A stretch of DNA of 64,000 bases from Saposhnikovia divaricata (lineage: Eukaryota; Streptophyta; Magnoliopsida; Apiales; Apiaceae), in the NCBI GenBank assembly GCA_036435485.1, contig CM071600.1, positions 64,601,546 through 64,665,545 of the forward strand, given 5' to 3'. Shown here piece after piece: positions 11,833 through 23,633 of this stretch. How positions within the stretch are numbered: position 1 is the stretch's first letter; every line of letters begins with the position of its first letter. The notes under the pieces were generated by a model. The model was not told the DNA's origin. It did not search any database and was given only the letters and a program-made list of their open reading frames with translations. Made by a program: the position numbers and the translations under genes.

Positions 11833-13059
11833 GCTTGAATCATTGCTTGTCCTCAAGCAAAGAAAAGAATGCAACTACTTAACACATGGAAAATGCATGA
11901 ATGATATGAACTAAATAATCTAACTACTGAATGCATGAATGCATGAAATGCAAGATCCCCTCGCAAGACAATATTCTCGCTAGTAATTTTCTCCAAGAAT
12001 GCAACAACTAATGACAAGAACCGATTACAATACAATATATGCATAGGCATAAACAAGAGCAAAGCGTGAGTGTGTGCTTGCTTCAAAAGAATACTCACTA
12101 GTGGATATGAACAAGGCAAAACATGCTTTTGATGGAAATTTACGAGTTTAAAAATAGAATAGAGTCTATACTCTCGACAACCTAGAACAGCTCCATATTC
12201 GATCAAGGTTACACTGAATTTATTATGATCTATATATCTGAATACGCTTACTTGACCGTGCAATGGCTGAGGTCCCTAAAGACTTATGCATTAGCACCCT
12301 TGTAACGAGCTTTAGGTTAGCGGATCCCAGATTATAAAAGCCTTAGGTCACTAGGCACAAAGTCCCCAAGAACTTACTTGCTCGAGTACCAATGAGCCCA
12401 ACCGTGGTCAATTATGCCTTATACACATTCAACTTTTTTTTTTTTTTTTTTGAGATTGGGAATGAGTGCGTTTCGCTCCATCTCATTCCACCCCTAGACT
12501 GCTCATACATATAAATATGAGCTGGCTACTAGCCAATTGACACCTAGCCATTACTTATCATTATTATAATTCTTCTTTTTTTTTTCTTTTTTTTTAGCAC
12601 GTATACCCAATGCTTCCCCCAAACTTATACTTTACTACCCTAGAGTCATAAAGAGAATAGGTAAAATTCTATCGTTAAACAAGCGACTAATCCCCCATAA
12701 GCATGTAATCCTAGAACAAAATCCAAAAGCATTGAGTAACTATGAATGGTGTAAAAATATTTTAGCTACTGCACTAGTATAGCCTATTTCAACTGAGCAT
12801 GAAATTGAATTCCTGTTTTCATTATCACACTCTCTTCAAAGACTACTAATTCGAACTTGTTAATGCTAAGGGATCATGGAATGTTATGATATGCAATTAT
12901 ATGAACATAACAATTAAATTAATCTACATGTCGTGCGACTTAAAACTACATGACATGAATGTACTAGCTAGATGCAAATATGACCTTAACCCCACACCCC
13001 CAAACTTGAACAATTCAATGTCCTCATTGAAAGTAAAGGGAAAAGGGAAGAAAACGCCC
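11833..13059 (-). other. Athila 3' untranslated region
   Basis: This region lies between the extra ORF and the polypurine tract. No supported coding region is seen. Bases 11824-12432 are duplicated almost exactly at 22044-22652 (one difference noted, C at 12305 against T at 22525). T tracts occur near 12434-12451 and 12573-12595. Confidence 0.7.
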
Positions 13060-14229
13060 CTAATCGTCTGAGTCGTCACCCTCTTCGGGCTGTGAATCTG
13101 GTGGAGTATCTGGAGGAGGATAGGGCTGATGAGTGCCATAAACCGGCCATTCCACCTGAATGCCATCTCGCTCAAAAACTCTATCAAGTGACACTGTCAT
13201 ATCCTGTGCAAAACGGCGATTTATATCATGCATGGCGTCCATACGCCGAAGCAACCGCCTATACTGGGTATCACTGAATCCTGCCTGTGGACCCTGGCGA
13301 CCTGCGCCTCTCTCAGCCCGATCTGCTCTAACTCTCTGCGGAGGTGGCACAATTCTCTCCACCCCACCTACAATGAACCCATGACCTCGTGGGTGAGGGA
13401 CGCCGCCCGGCCAATCCTCCAAACGAGCAATTATAGCACTATCAATGTCGGCACTCTGCTGCTGAAGCTGTTCCTCGGCACCCCAATTAACACCGGCATT
13501 CATACACAACCGGGTGATAAGATAAGCATGGGGAATAGCTCCTGTAGTGCGGCTAGTCATAAAACGGCACATACCCTGATAAATCAGATATGCTGGATCA
13601 ATGTAATGGCCTCCCAAAATTCCATATAACAAAATGGCTCTCTCCACTGTAACGTCATGAGCGTGCGAAGAAGGCATCAATCGTGCACATATGAACATGT
13701 TCCATGCGCGAGCATACCTATTCAGGGCAGAAGCAGGGAAGTTTAAATGCTCATTAGATCCCGGCTTATACCTCCACTCAGTGCCTGGCGCACACAAATC
13801 AACCACAAGTCTATCTAAATCCACTTCTGCGCGTGACTTGATCGTCCAATCCTCGGCCTCCCGAGGTTGAGGTGGAAGCCTTAACACGTTCGAAATGGTT
13901 GCACGCCGGTAATCTACCGTTACACCACGTACCCATGAATAACCATTAGCCGATTCCTTGGCATTTGCATAGAATTCTCGGACAACACCTAGGGGAACTT
14001 CCAAAGGAGTGTCACACAACACACTCCATCCCCTAACATTAATCATGCCAAGCAATTCGCCATCGGTGGCGGAAGGCTTGAATCCTCGTTCTTTAGCCAC
14101 CGCCCTAGTCCGCAATCGATTATACTCATTGTGAGCAATTAATGAAACAAATCGCGATTCATCAAGTGCCTCATCAATATTCGGTTGAGCACTACTACTA
14201 CCCACAATTCTTGTTCTTTTTGGAGCCAT
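13060..14229 (-). CDS. Athila extra ORF with putative plant transposon protein domain
   Basis: An uninterrupted frame of 389 residues starts at the ATG at 14229 (MAPKRTRIV); the frame is open further upstream only through a non-ATG codon. It lies downstream of pol, between it and the 3' LTR, where Athila elements may carry an env-like or additional ORF. The central part (VREFYANAKE, VRGVTVDYRR, LCAPGTEWRY, WNMFICARLMPSSH, AYLITRLCMNAGVNWG) has the pattern of the plant family known as 'putative plant transposon protein domain' (PF20167, from memory). There is no transmembrane segment or signal peptide to support an envelope role. The C-terminus is proline-rich, then acidic (EEGDDSDD). Function unknown. 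Confidence 0.8.
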   Translation of the reverse strand: MAPKRTRIVGSSSAQPNIDEALDESRFVSLIAHNEYNRLRTRAVAKERGFKPSATDGELLGMINVRGWSVLCDTPLEVPLGVVREFYANAKESANGYSWVRGVTVDYRRATISNVLRLPPQPREAEDWTIKSRAEVDLDRLVVDLCAPGTEWRYKPGSNEHLNFPASALNRYARAWNMFICARLMPSSHAHDVTVERAILLYGILGGHYIDPAYLIYQGMCRFMTSRTTGAIPHAYLITRLCMNAGVNWGAEEQLQQQSADIDSAIIARLEDWPGGVPHPRGHGFIVGGVERIVPPPQRVRADRAERGAGRQGPQAGFSDTQYRRLLRRMDAMHDINRRFAQDMTVSLDRVFERDGIQVEWPVYGTHQPYPPPDTPPDSQPEEGDDSDD

Positions 14230-14959
14230 AATTCTCACAGACAAATTAACAAACACCTTATGTGCAAGTCTCCTTATTAACCAATCACACAATATCCAAC
14301 GAAATTAAACCAAGCAATTGCTTACAACCCACAACAAGATAAACCCTTGAAATCCTTATCCAATCCTTGTTTTTCAATTTTTTAGGTATTATGAGATGCT
14401 AGAGAATGAGTAAATTGGATATATGTGGATGTATGTATAATTGGGTGTGTAATTGTGGGGATAGTGGGTTATGGTTTGATATAGGGATATGGATGTGGGA
14501 TTAGTATATATGAATTTGGGGTTGAAAATGGGATGAGATTTATGGGGTTGAGTAGGGAGAAGTAAGTGGATTCGGAGGTTTTATAAACCTATAAGAACTG
14601 CCTAAATATTCAACCACTGCATGCCTTGTTTTTAAGTTCGTTCGGCAGAGTTTTAGAGCGTGCGTGCTCCATGTTGTAGAAAGTACGTGCCCCAGGCAGG
14701 TTGAATGTACGTGCTCCATGTTGATGAATATTCGTGCCCCAGTTGTAGAAATTACGTGCCCGCGGTCGCCCTGAGTCCTTATTTTGTGCCAGACACCCAT
14801 TTTCAAACACACATATTTTCCATCTCCTTTCCTTTTCTTTCTCACTTTTTTTTTTTTTTTATAATGCTTTTTCAAAACAAATAATACTCCAAAATACATG
14901 GGTTGCCTCCCACGAAGCGCTTGTTTTAAATGTCACTAGCTTGACATTTTCTTCGAATT
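14230..14959 (-). other. Athila spacer between pol and extra ORF, with ACGTGC repeats
   Basis: No supported coding region. At about 14655-14762 there are five imperfect tandem units of roughly 25-35 bp containing CGTGC(T/C)C, three of them with TACGTGC. A T-rich tract follows near 14847. The repeats could serve the downstream ORF as a promoter, but this is unproven. Confidence 0.5.
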
Positions 14960-17900
14960 TCAATCGGTAGTACCAAGAATCGCGGATTCCGCTTCGCGAT
15001 TCACACATTCACCAAAGTATGGTTTCAACCTCTGTCCATTTACTTTGAACGACTCATCAGGTGATGTATCAAAAATTTCCACTGCTCCATGTGGAAACAC
15101 CGTTTTAACATAAAATGGCCCTGACCATCTCGACTTAAGCTTTCCTGGAAACAATCGAAGACGAGAGTTAAATAATAAAACGGATTGACCAGGAACAAAT
15201 ACCTTGTTTACCAGACGACGATCATGCCATCGCTTCACTTTCTCCTTATAAAGCTTGTTATTCTCGTATGCTTGCAAGCGAAACTCGTCTATCTCGTTGA
15301 GTTGCACCATTCGCTTCTCACCCGCAGCCTTAAGATCAAAATTTAGCTTTTTCAAAGCCCAGTACGCCTTGTGCTCCAATTCGGCTGGCAAATGACAAGC
15401 CTTTCCATACACAAGTTGATATGGGGACATCCCCAACGGTGTTTTATAGGCTGTTCGATAAGCCCATGCCGCTTCATCAAGTTTCATTGACCAATCTTTC
15501 CTTGAAGGACTCACTACTTTTTCTTGAATGCGCTTGATTTCACGGTTAGACACCTCGGCTTGGCCATTGGTTTGAGGGTGGTATGCTGTAGCTACACGAT
15601 GGTTGATGTTGTACTTAGCCATGAGGTTAGTAAACTTGCGATTGCAAAAGTGAGTACCTTCATCACTAATGATAACTCGAGGAGTGCCGAATCTTGTAAA
15701 GATGTTCTTGTGAAGGAAATTTATCACTACATTTGCATCATTGGTTGGAAGTGCCTTGACCTCAACCCATTTGGAAACATAGTCCACGGCTAACAAGATG
15801 TATTGGTTGTTGCATGAAGAAATGAATGGTCCCATGAAGTCGATCCCCCAAACGTCGAAGATTTCCACTTCCAGCATCACATTAAGGGGCATTTCATTTC
15901 TCCTTGAGATGTTTCCAACTCGTTGGCAACGATCACACCTCAATACAAATTGATGAGCATCCTTAAAAAGGGAAGGCCAATAGAATCCTGCTTGAAGAAT
16001 ACGAGTCGCGGTCTTTTCACCTCCATAGTGGCCTCCATATGTTGTGGCATGATAGTCCTTCAGAATAGCCTCTGTCTCACTGTGAGGTACACACCTCCTG
16101 ATAACCTGATCCGCTCCTTGTCTGAACAAGTATGGTTCATCCCAACAATACCATTTAACTTCATGCATGAACTTCTTCTTTTGTGCATATGAGAGTTCGG
16201 GAGGAATCACTCTACTAACAAGAAAGTTCACAATGTCTGCGAACCAAGGTTCTTCTTCTTGTATTCCAAACAGTTGTTCATCAGGGAAGAATTCATTAAT
16301 GACCGTGCTGTCTTGGAATGACTTCCCAAGATCTTCCAAACGAGAAAGGTGATCGGCTACTTGGTTTTCTATTCCTTTTCTGTCCTTTATTTCCAAATCG
16401 AATTCTTGCAATAGAAGTACCCAACGAATCAAACGAGGTTTGGAGTCCTTCTTTGTCATCAAATATTTTATAGCCGCATGATCTGTGTAAACAATTACCT
16501 TCGTGCCAAGCAAGTAGGCTCGAAATTTCTCAAAAGCATAGACAACAGCCAAGAGCTCCTTTTCCGTGGTGGTGTAGTTCAACTGTGCATCATTAAGGGT
16601 TTTACTAGCATAGTAAACCACATGAAAAATTCTCTCTTTCCGTTGACCAAGAACAGCACCAACTGCATAGTCACTAGCATCACACATTAGCTCAAAAGGC
16701 TCACTCCAATTAGGTGCAGTAATAACAGGTGCAGTAGTTAACTTCTTCTTCAAGAGCTCGAAGGCAACAAGACAAGCTTCGTCAAATTTGAAGGGAATGT
16801 CCTTCTCAAGTAGATTACACAACGGTTTAGAAATTTTCGAGAAATCCTTTATGAAACGCCGATAAAAACCCGCGTGCCCAAGAAAGCTACGAATCCCCTT
16901 GACTGAAATTGGAGGAGGAAGATTTGAGATTGTTTCCAATTTAGCTTTATCTACCTCAAGACCTTGATTAGAAACCTTGTGCCCGAGAATTATTCCTTCT
17001 TGTACCATGAAATGGCACTTTTCCCAATTGAGAACCAAATTGGTTTCAACGCACCTTTTAAGCACTAAGGTCAAATTCGCAAGAGTCTCATCATAAGAGG
17101 TACCAAATACTGAAAAATCATCCATAAAAACCTCTACATTAATACCAATCATGTCCGAGAATATGGCCATCATGCATCTCTGAAAAGTTGCTGGGGCACC
17201 ACAAAGACCAAAGGAAACCCGACGAAAGGCAAAAGTGCCAAACGGGCAAGTAAATGTGGTCTTTTCCTGATCTTCAGGAGCAATGCAAATCTGATTATAC
17301 CCCGAATATCCATCAAGAAGACAATAATATTCATGACCGGCCAATCTATCCAACATCTGATCAATGAAGGGAAGTGGGAAATGATCTTTCCTGGTGGCCT
17401 TATTGAGCTTCCGATAGTCCATGCACACTCGCCATCCTGTGACCGTTCGAGTAGGAATGAGTTCATTTTTTTCGTTTGCCACCACGGTCATGCCTCCTTT
17501 CTTAGGCACACACTGCACTGGACTGACCCATGAACTGTCTGAAATGGGATAGATTATCCCTGCATCTAGCCACTTGAGGATTTCTTTCTTTACCACCTCT
17601 TTCATGATAGGATTTAGCCGCCTTTGGTGCTCTACTGTTGGCTTACTCCCTTCTTCCAATAGAATTTTATGTTGGCAATACGAGGGACTGATTCCTTTTA
17701 GATCCGCCACAGACCAACCTATGGCTGATTTGAATTCTCGAAGAACCCTCAAGAGTTTGTCCTCCTCAGCATCTGAAAGGTTAGCGGCAGTAATCACTGG
17801 CAAAGTAGATGATTCTCCAAGAGAGGCATACCGTAAATGCTCTGGTAGTGGTTTGAGTTCTAGAGTTGGAGCTTCCTCGATAGATGGTTTCAATTGCTGA

Positions 17901-20386
17901 TGCGATCCCTTTAATTCTGGTAGACCCAACGATTCTACCGGTCTCTCCAATTTTCTTTGCCAAGGCATAGCATCCAGATATTGCAGTTGTTCATCTATAT
18001 CATCTTCATCTAATGAATACTCTCCACTGAGTGCCTTTTCCAAAGTGTCATTCATGAACATGTGATCCAACTTTTCTTGTACCGTAGACTCAATCAAGTC
18101 TATCTTTAGACACTGTTCTTCTTCTGTAGGAAATTTCATAGCTGTGAAAACATTGAAAGTGACATTTTGATCGTGCACCCTCATCGTAAGTTCTCCCTTT
18201 TGGACATCAATCAATGTTTGCCCCGTCGCCAAGAATGGTCGACCAAGTATGATAGGAATCTTCTTATCTTCTTCAAAATCCAGTATGACAAAATCAGCTG
18301 GAAAAATTAGTTTGTCCACCTTTACTAGGACATCTTCAACAACTCCTCGGGGATATGTGATTGAGCGATCCGCTAACTGAAGTGACATGCTCGTCGGTTT
18401 TGGCTCGGGAAGGCCAAGTTGCAAGAAAACCGAGTATGGCATGAGATTGATACTTGCTCCCAAATCACATAAACATTTGTCAAAAGACAATTTTCCAATG
18501 GTGCATGGAATGGTGAAACTACCAGGGTCCTTTAGTTTAGGCGGTAACTTTTGTTGCAATACCGCACTACACTCTTCCGTCAAAGCAACGGTCTCTAACT
18601 CCTCCAGTTTCACTTTTCTCGAAAGAATGCCTTTCATGAACTTTGCATAGCTTGGCATTTGTTCTAGAGCTTCGGCAAAGGGAATGTTGATGTGTAATTT
18701 CTTAAAGACTTCAAGAAATTTTCCAAATTGCTTGTCCAGTTTCTGTTTCTGCAGTCGTCGAGGAAATGGTGGAGGTGGATAGACATGCTCTCTTACTTCT
18801 TTAAGGACTGATTGTTTAGGAGGTGATGTATTTTTTTCTTCCTCCTGGGTTGAAATTGAAGCTTTACCCTTGTCTTCGGTGTCTCCCAAGTCCACTTTTT
18901 CTGTTTCCTCAATGGGCAGAATTCTTTCTGCTCTTGTCATTTCAGCACCTTCTGTGACTTTCCCGGACCTTAGAGTGATGGCCTTGATGTGCTCTTGGTT
19001 GTCCTTTCTCCCTGGATTAGCTTCGGTATCACTGGGAAGTGTTCCTTGTGGTCGGCTCATCATGAAACTAGCAAGTTGTCCCATTTGAGTTTCCAGATTT
19101 TTAATTGAAGCTGCTTGGCTTTTCCAGGCTAATCTGAGCTCATCTAACTCTGTCTTTTCACTCGAAGATGATTGCCCGGAATGTCCATAAGATTGTTGTG
19201 GTTGATGAAATCCCGGGGGCTGAAATTGTCTAGGGGCATATGGTTGTTGAAATTGATGCCCCTGCTGTTGGTGAAATCCAGATGGATTAGATTGCTTGTT
19301 TCCAAATTGCTGATTCTGAGAATTATGAAAGGGCTGATTATTTTGCTGAGAACCTCCTTGGTTGTTGCTCCAACTGAAATTTGGGTGATTTCGATTGCTT
19401 GGATGATAATTGTTAGGCGCTGGTTGTTGTTGCCTCTGAAAGTTGCTTACAAATTGCACCGATTCACTAGAAATGGCACATTGGTTGGTTTCATGTGCAC
19501 CCGCACATAACTCACATATGCTAGCCACTTGCTGAAAACCTTGTGATGCCATAGAATCCACCTTCAAGCTTAGTGCTTCTAATTGAGCTGCCAAAGATGT
19601 AGCTTTGTCGACATCTAGAATTCCCGCCACCTTTTGCTGTGACATTCTATGAGTCGGATTCTGATATTCGTTCGCCGCCATCATCTCAATTAAATCATAT
19701 GCTTCTTCATAACTTTTAGCCCATAAGGCTCCACCTGAAGCAACATCAACCATTTGCCTAGATTGACCTCCAAGCCCATTATAGAAACAGTTGATCATCA
19801 TCCAATCAGGCATGCCATGATGAGGGCATTTTCTCAACATTTCTTTATACCTTTCCCAAGCTTCGCATAAGGTTTCACCTGATTGCTGCGAAAACTGAGT
19901 GAGAGCATTCCGAAATGCAGCGGTTTTAGCCATAGGAAAGAATTTGGTGAGAAATTTCTGCGCCAAATCTGCCCAAGTTGTGATGGAGCCTGATGGAAGT
20001 GAATGTAGCCAACCCTTGGCTTTGTCTCGTAGAGAAAATGGAAAGAGCCTCAACTTGACAGCATCCTCTGACACATTATTGAATCTGAATGTGTCGCATA
20101 TCTCGATAAAATTCCGAATGTGCAAGTTAGGATCTTCAGTAGCAGTTCCCCCATATTGTACCTGATTCTGCACCATCTGAATAGTGCTAGGTTTAATTTC
20201 GAAAGTAGGAGCAGCAATTGCTGGCCGAATGATACTTGACTGGATGTCATCAATTTTTGGTTGAGAGTAATCCATGAGAGCCCTTGCTGCTGCAGGAGCA
20301 ACTACTTCTCCTTCTCCGTTCATCTTTTCAGAATTTGTTAGTTCAAGAGCTTGTTTAGCTTTAAATGCTTTAGAACGGGTTAGCAT
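14960..20386 (-). CDS. gag-pol: Athila gag-pol polyprotein, intact
   Basis: A single uninterrupted frame of 1808 residues starts at an ATG at 20386 ([10 protein letters not shown]). Order: Athila-type gag core about residues 75-240; CX2CX3HX4C zinc motif 291-303 ([13 protein letters not shown]); a Q/N/H-rich linker 315-405; aspartic protease 635-725 with active-site DLGA at 641-644, the Athila variant; reverse transcriptase about 925-1160 with [10 protein letters not shown] and VFMDD (1086-1090); RNase H about 1232-1350 with D1236, E1276 and D1302; integrase from about 1445 with an HHCC zinc finger, then catalytic D1516, D1575 and E1611. No chromodomain. All catalytic motifs appear present, so this is the only polyprotein in the window that could still work. 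Confidence 0.95.
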   Translation of the reverse strand: MLTRSKAFKAKQALELTNSEKMNGEGEVVAPAAARALMDYSQPKIDDIQSSIIRPAIAAPTFEIKPSTIQMVQNQVQYGGTATEDPNLHIRNFIEICDTFRFNNVSEDAVKLRLFPFSLRDKAKGWLHSLPSGSITTWADLAQKFLTKFFPMAKTAAFRNALTQFSQQSGETLCEAWERYKEMLRKCPHHGMPDWMMINCFYNGLGGQSRQMVDVASGGALWAKSYEEAYDLIEMMAANEYQNPTHRMSQQKVAGILDVDKATSLAAQLEALSLKVDSMASQGFQQVASICELCAGAHETNQCAISSESVQFVSNFQRQQQPAPNNYHPSNRNHPNFSWSNNQGGSQQNNQPFHNSQNQQFGNKQSNPSGFHQQQGHQFQQPYAPRQFQPPGFHQPQQSYGHSGQSSSSEKTELDELRLAWKSQAASIKNLETQMGQLASFMMSRPQGTLPSDTEANPGRKDNQEHIKAITLRSGKVTEGAEMTRAERILPIEETEKVDLGDTEDKGKASISTQEEEKNTSPPKQSVLKEVREHVYPPPPFPRRLQKQKLDKQFGKFLEVFKKLHINIPFAEALEQMPSYAKFMKGILSRKVKLEELETVALTEECSAVLQQKLPPKLKDPGSFTIPCTIGKLSFDKCLCDLGASINLMPYSVFLQLGLPEPKPTSMSLQLADRSITYPRGVVEDVLVKVDKLIFPADFVILDFEEDKKIPIILGRPFLATGQTLIDVQKGELTMRVHDQNVTFNVFTAMKFPTEEEQCLKIDLIESTVQEKLDHMFMNDTLEKALSGEYSLDEDDIDEQLQYLDAMPWQRKLERPVESLGLPELKGSHQQLKPSIEEAPTLELKPLPEHLRYASLGESSTLPVITAANLSDAEEDKLLRVLREFKSAIGWSVADLKGISPSYCQHKILLEEGSKPTVEHQRRLNPIMKEVVKKEILKWLDAGIIYPISDSSWVSPVQCVPKKGGMTVVANEKNELIPTRTVTGWRVCMDYRKLNKATRKDHFPLPFIDQMLDRLAGHEYYCLLDGYSGYNQICIAPEDQEKTTFTCPFGTFAFRRVSFGLCGAPATFQRCMMAIFSDMIGINVEVFMDDFSVFGTSYDETLANLTLVLKRCVETNLVLNWEKCHFMVQEGIILGHKVSNQGLEVDKAKLETISNLPPPISVKGIRSFLGHAGFYRRFIKDFSKISKPLCNLLEKDIPFKFDEACLVAFELLKKKLTTAPVITAPNWSEPFELMCDASDYAVGAVLGQRKERIFHVVYYASKTLNDAQLNYTTTEKELLAVVYAFEKFRAYLLGTKVIVYTDHAAIKYLMTKKDSKPRLIRWVLLLQEFDLEIKDRKGIENQVADHLSRLEDLGKSFQDSTVINEFFPDEQLFGIQEEEPWFADIVNFLVSRVIPPELSYAQKKKFMHEVKWYCWDEPYLFRQGADQVIRRCVPHSETEAILKDYHATTYGGHYGGEKTATRILQAGFYWPSLFKDAHQFVLRCDRCQRVGNISRRNEMPLNVMLEVEIFDVWGIDFMGPFISSCNNQYILLAVDYVSKWVEVKALPTNDANVVINFLHKNIFTRFGTPRVIISDEGTHFCNRKFTNLMAKYNINHRVATAYHPQTNGQAEVSNREIKRIQEKVVSPSRKDWSMKLDEAAWAYRTAYKTPLGMSPYQLVYGKACHLPAELEHKAYWALKKLNFDLKAAGEKRMVQLNEIDEFRLQAYENNKLYKEKVKRWHDRRLVNKVFVPGQSVLLFNSRLRLFPGKLKSRWSGPFYVKTVFPHGAVEIFDTSPDESFKVNGQRLKPYFGECVNREAESAILGTTD

Positions 20387-20510
20387 AAAAGGTTCAAGTT
20401 CTTGACAGACAAGTAGTCACCACACAAAAAAATTGTAAGATAGAATGTTCAAGTCAAACAAAATTAACTTCTATTGTAGTAAAACACATAAACAAAAATT
20501 AACACCGTAG

Positions 20511-20528
20511 TCCCCGGCAGCGGCGCCA
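20511..20528 (-). other. Athila primer-binding site (Asp tRNA)
   Basis: On the minus strand TGGCGCCGCTGCCGGGGA lies six bases from the LTR end at 20535. It complements plant Asp tRNA with one mismatch (CTG for the usual TTG). This primer is typical of Athila elements and confirms the minus orientation. Confidence 0.9.
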
Positions 20529-20534
20529 AAAACT

Positions 20535-22043
20535 TGTTCGCTAAAATCACTACGCAAGTATACGCAGTCCAAAAGCAATAAAGGGAAATAAGGATCGTTC
20601 CCACGAAGACTCGGTGATTTAAGTATAAGTGTCTATTCAACAATGTTCGGCTAATTATAGAAGCTTGAACGAGTGATAAAGTTCGGTTTGTTTGAATTAA
20701 CAATTAACTAATGAAATATCAACTAACGTGTTTTTAAAATAATATGATAAGGGCATGGGGTTCTAAGTTCATGAATGCTTCATCTTGGTTTACTATCAAG
20801 ATTCAATAAGTTGCAATTGTTAAAGAAGCTAGCGGGAACACTTAGCTAATATGAGCCATCTTTCAATTAACTCATACCAATCCAAATAAACATCCACAAA
20901 AGAGATAGAAGTTATAAGGGCATCAATTATATCCAAACACTATATGTCTATGTGAATGGGTGATACAATCGATTTACAAAACAAGTTCCGCAATTAACTA
21001 CATAGGGGAATAATGTTCTATCGAAACTATATTCCAACACGCGGAGAAGCCGACGAAACCTATGCTAGCATGGTGAGTCCTAATCTCTAAATCCACTTTC
21101 GCATTCATTAGAGATTTGACAAAATAGATGTTAGCTACTCATCTATATGCAATTAACACAACCACATTAGGCATTCTTATAAGAAAATCACAAACTCAAA
21201 TAATCTATCAAGCCAACCATAAAAATCCACAATTCACTACATTAGAACCCCATGAAAGTGTTTAGTTCATAATTAAACTTAACACCTTCATGGGTTCTAT
21301 GGATAACATAATTAAACAAAATGAAAATTAAGATTAATAATTAAAATTGAATTAGACAAAAGTACTAGAAAAGAAATCACTAATAAACAAGTTATGAGTT
21401 GAGAAAAACTGAAAATTGGAGTAGAGAAATCCTGGAGATTGCTTGAACTTGAGTGAATTCCTCCTTGGATTCACCTAAGATTTAATGTGTTCTTCCTCTT
21501 GCCTCCTTCCAAGATGTTCCCCAGCTGCTAGTTAGGTTTTGAAGTGAAGAAAATGTGTTTTTATGTAACCCTAGAAGAAGCCCAACACCCAAATTTCGGC
21601 CCAGCAACAAAACCATTTTGAGCAGAATTTTTGTGCTCCGGGCGGCCGCCCGGACTCCAAGCTGCAGCCCGGAAGGAAATTCTGCTGGAATTTTTATGCC
21701 TTAGCTTATTTTCTGAGTTTTTGGCTTGCTCTTTCCTTTGCACCTTCTTGCACTTTGCATCAACTATTTTCCCTTGATCTCTAAACATTCTTTAGCTCTT
21801 CAAGATGTCGTAACAACATCACAACTCCTTCGAGATGATCCAACAACACGATCAAGCATTACCACGAACAACCAAGAATCCACAGTTTTCGCACCAAATC
21901 ACCCGACTCTCGATCTTTTATGTTATTCCATGCAACCTACAAAAATAACCCGAAACGCATCAAACGATACTTGAAAACTTGAGAATATACAACAATTCTA
22001 GTCATTTGGAAGTATTAAAAGTGGATATAAAATCCACTTAACA
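20535..22043 (-). repeat. Athila 5' LTR (1509 bp)
   Basis: Same sequence as 10315-11823 at a constant offset; no difference was noticed by eye. It is followed at 22044 not by the target duplication but by a duplicated piece of 3' internal sequence. Confidence 0.95.
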
Positions 22044-22669
22044 AACCCCCAAGCTTGAATCATTGCTTGTCCTCAAGCAAAGAAAAGAATGCAACTACTT
22101 AACACATGGAAAATGCATGAATGATATGAACTAAATAATCTAACTACTGAATGCATGAATGCATGAAATGCAAGATCCCCTCGCAAGACAATATTCTCGC
22201 TAGTAATTTTCTCCAAGAATGCAACAACTAATGACAAGAACCGATTACAATACAATATATGCATAGGCATAAACAAGAGCAAAGCGTGAGTGTGTGCTTG
22301 CTTCAAAAGAATACTCACTAGTGGATATGAACAAGGCAAAACATGCTTTTGATGGAAATTTACGAGTTTAAAAATAGAATAGAGTCTATACTCTCGACAA
22401 CCTAGAACAGCTCCATATTCGATCAAGGTTACACTGAATTTATTATGATCTATATATCTGAATACGCTTACTTGACCGTGCAATGGCTGAGGTCCCTAAA
22501 GACTTATGCATTAGCACCCTTGTAATGAGCTTTAGGTTAGCGGATCCCAGATTATAAAAGCCTTAGGTCACTAGGCACAAAGTCCCCAAGAACTTACTTG
22601 CTCGAGTACCAATGAGCCCAACCGTGGTCAATTATGCCTTATACACATTCAAATAAAATCCACTTAACA
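22044..22669 (-). repeat. Duplicated Athila 3' internal segment plus LTR tip
   Basis: Bases 22044-22652 repeat 11824-12432 (polypurine tract and 3' untranslated region) with one visible change. They are followed by 17 bp (22653-22669, ATAAAATCCACTTAACA) equal to the tip of the LTR, and then the target duplication ccagg. The element thus begins, on its own strand, with an LTR tip, then 3' internal sequence, then a full LTR. Confidence 0.9.
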
Positions 22670-22748
22670 CCAGGTTCACCTAAAACCCTTAAAGGAACTT
22701 TTTAAGTATCATGATAGTAATATAGTTCGTCTTGTGTAGGCGAGCGAC

Positions 22749-23633
22749 ATGTCGGCCCAGGAGGCAGCTGCGAGACAGCATGATGAGGACATGTTCCGGA
22801 CTAGGGACCCGTACTATGAGCACTTGCCTGAGGAGGATACTGAGCCTGAGGAGGAGGGCGCTGAGGAGGTCCAGGTTGATGCTGATACTGATGTGATCGA
22901 GTCTGAGGAGGAGGACCCTGAGGAGGTCCAGGTTGATGCTGACACAGATGTTGTTGAGACTGAGGGGGAGGAGGACCCGAAGGGGATCCAGACAGGACAG
23001 GATGCTGAGTTAGTTATTGAGGATGATGATTATTGGGTTGTGTCTGAGATCAGGACTTTGGGAGATGACAATGACATGACCACGGATCAGGTGGTGCCGA
23101 TAGATGAGGGTGTTGAGGGAGATATAGATGAGCTAGTAGTTGGTGCTGTAGGGAGTTCTGGACTTTTTGTGCCACTCCTCTCTGATGAGAGAGCCCCTAC
23201 CCCACCACCACTACCTGTTAGCCCATACCCCGATGAGTTTGAGGAGCTTACCCCAGAGCCCCAGCAGACAGAGACTGCCGCTCCAGCTGAGCCATCCACC
23301 CCACCTCATGCCCCGATAGGAGGAGTCCCAGTATGTGTTCACAACTTGATTGTGAACGGGCTTTATAGAGAGTTGTCTGTGGCAGATGCCAGGTTGGCAG
23401 AGTCTAGGAGGGAGTTAGCAGTAGAGAGAGCCGCCTGGATGAGGTTGCAGGGCAGGAGGACTATCAGTGACAGGGTTGGGTATAGGGCTGTGACCCGCAT
23501 CGAGCCGAGGGCTCGGGTGAGGGTGCGACAGTTGCCTACTGATGGGCATGGTAGGGTAGACAGAGCAGAGGCTGAGGAGGTTTTCCGCATCGCCATAGGG
23601 AGGATTCGGAGGATGTTTCGTCGTGGCGGCTGA
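22749..23633 (+). CDS. T1 leader ORF: acidic, proline-rich, basic C-terminus
   Basis: An intact 294-residue frame starts at the ATG at 22749, between the primer site and gag. Residues 27-80 are very acidic and contain a 19-residue repeat (57-bp period from 22863; EEVQVDADTDV twice). Residues 148-195 are rich in proline. From about 196 (VCVHNLIVNG) the chain is likely helical and becomes arginine-rich, ending IGRIRRMFRRGG. The same ORF, diverged and broken, occupies the same place in T3 (61215-62845), which argues that it is a real accessory gene of this family. I do not recognise a known domain; a nucleic-acid or chromatin-binding role is only a guess from charge. Confidence 0.65.
   Translation: MSAQEAAARQHDEDMFRTRDPYYEHLPEEDTEPEEEGAEEVQVDADTDVIESEEEDPEEVQVDADTDVVETEGEEDPKGIQTGQDAELVIEDDDYWVVSEIRTLGDDNDMTTDQVVPIDEGVEGDIDELVVGAVGSSGLFVPLLSDERAPTPPPLPVSPYPDEFEELTPEPQQTETAAPAEPSTPPHAPIGGVPVCVHNLIVNGLYRELSVADARLAESRRELAVERAAWMRLQGRRTISDRVGYRAVTRIEPRARVRVRQLPTDGHGRVDRAEAEEVFRIAIGRIRRMFRRGG

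Larger units (their letters stand above)
10315..22669 (-). mobile_element. Athila-type Ty3/gypsy element, apparently intact coding, minus strand
   Basis: The element is bounded by the target duplication ccagg (10310-10314 and 22670-22674) and inserted in the T1 leader; the interrupted T1 sequence can be aligned with the uninterrupted relative at 61083-61200. It has LTRs at 10315-11823 and 20535-22043, an Asp-tRNA primer site, a polypurine tract, a single-frame gag-pol (14960-20386) and an extra ORF (13060-14229). The right (5') end is unusual: beyond the 5' LTR come 609 bp copied from the 3' internal region and then 17 bp of LTR tip. LTR copies look identical by eye, so insertion is recent. 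Confidence 0.95.

Noticed and set aside
11341..12263. Short frames (75 and 136 residues) present identically at 21561-22483
   Set aside because: They lie in the Athila LTR and its duplicated 3' internal segment; identity reflects sequence duplication, and composition shows no coding pattern.
13060..14292. Env-like glycoprotein reading of the Athila extra ORF
   Set aside because: No signal peptide, transmembrane helix or cleavage site is visible, and the pattern fits the plant transposon-associated domain better.
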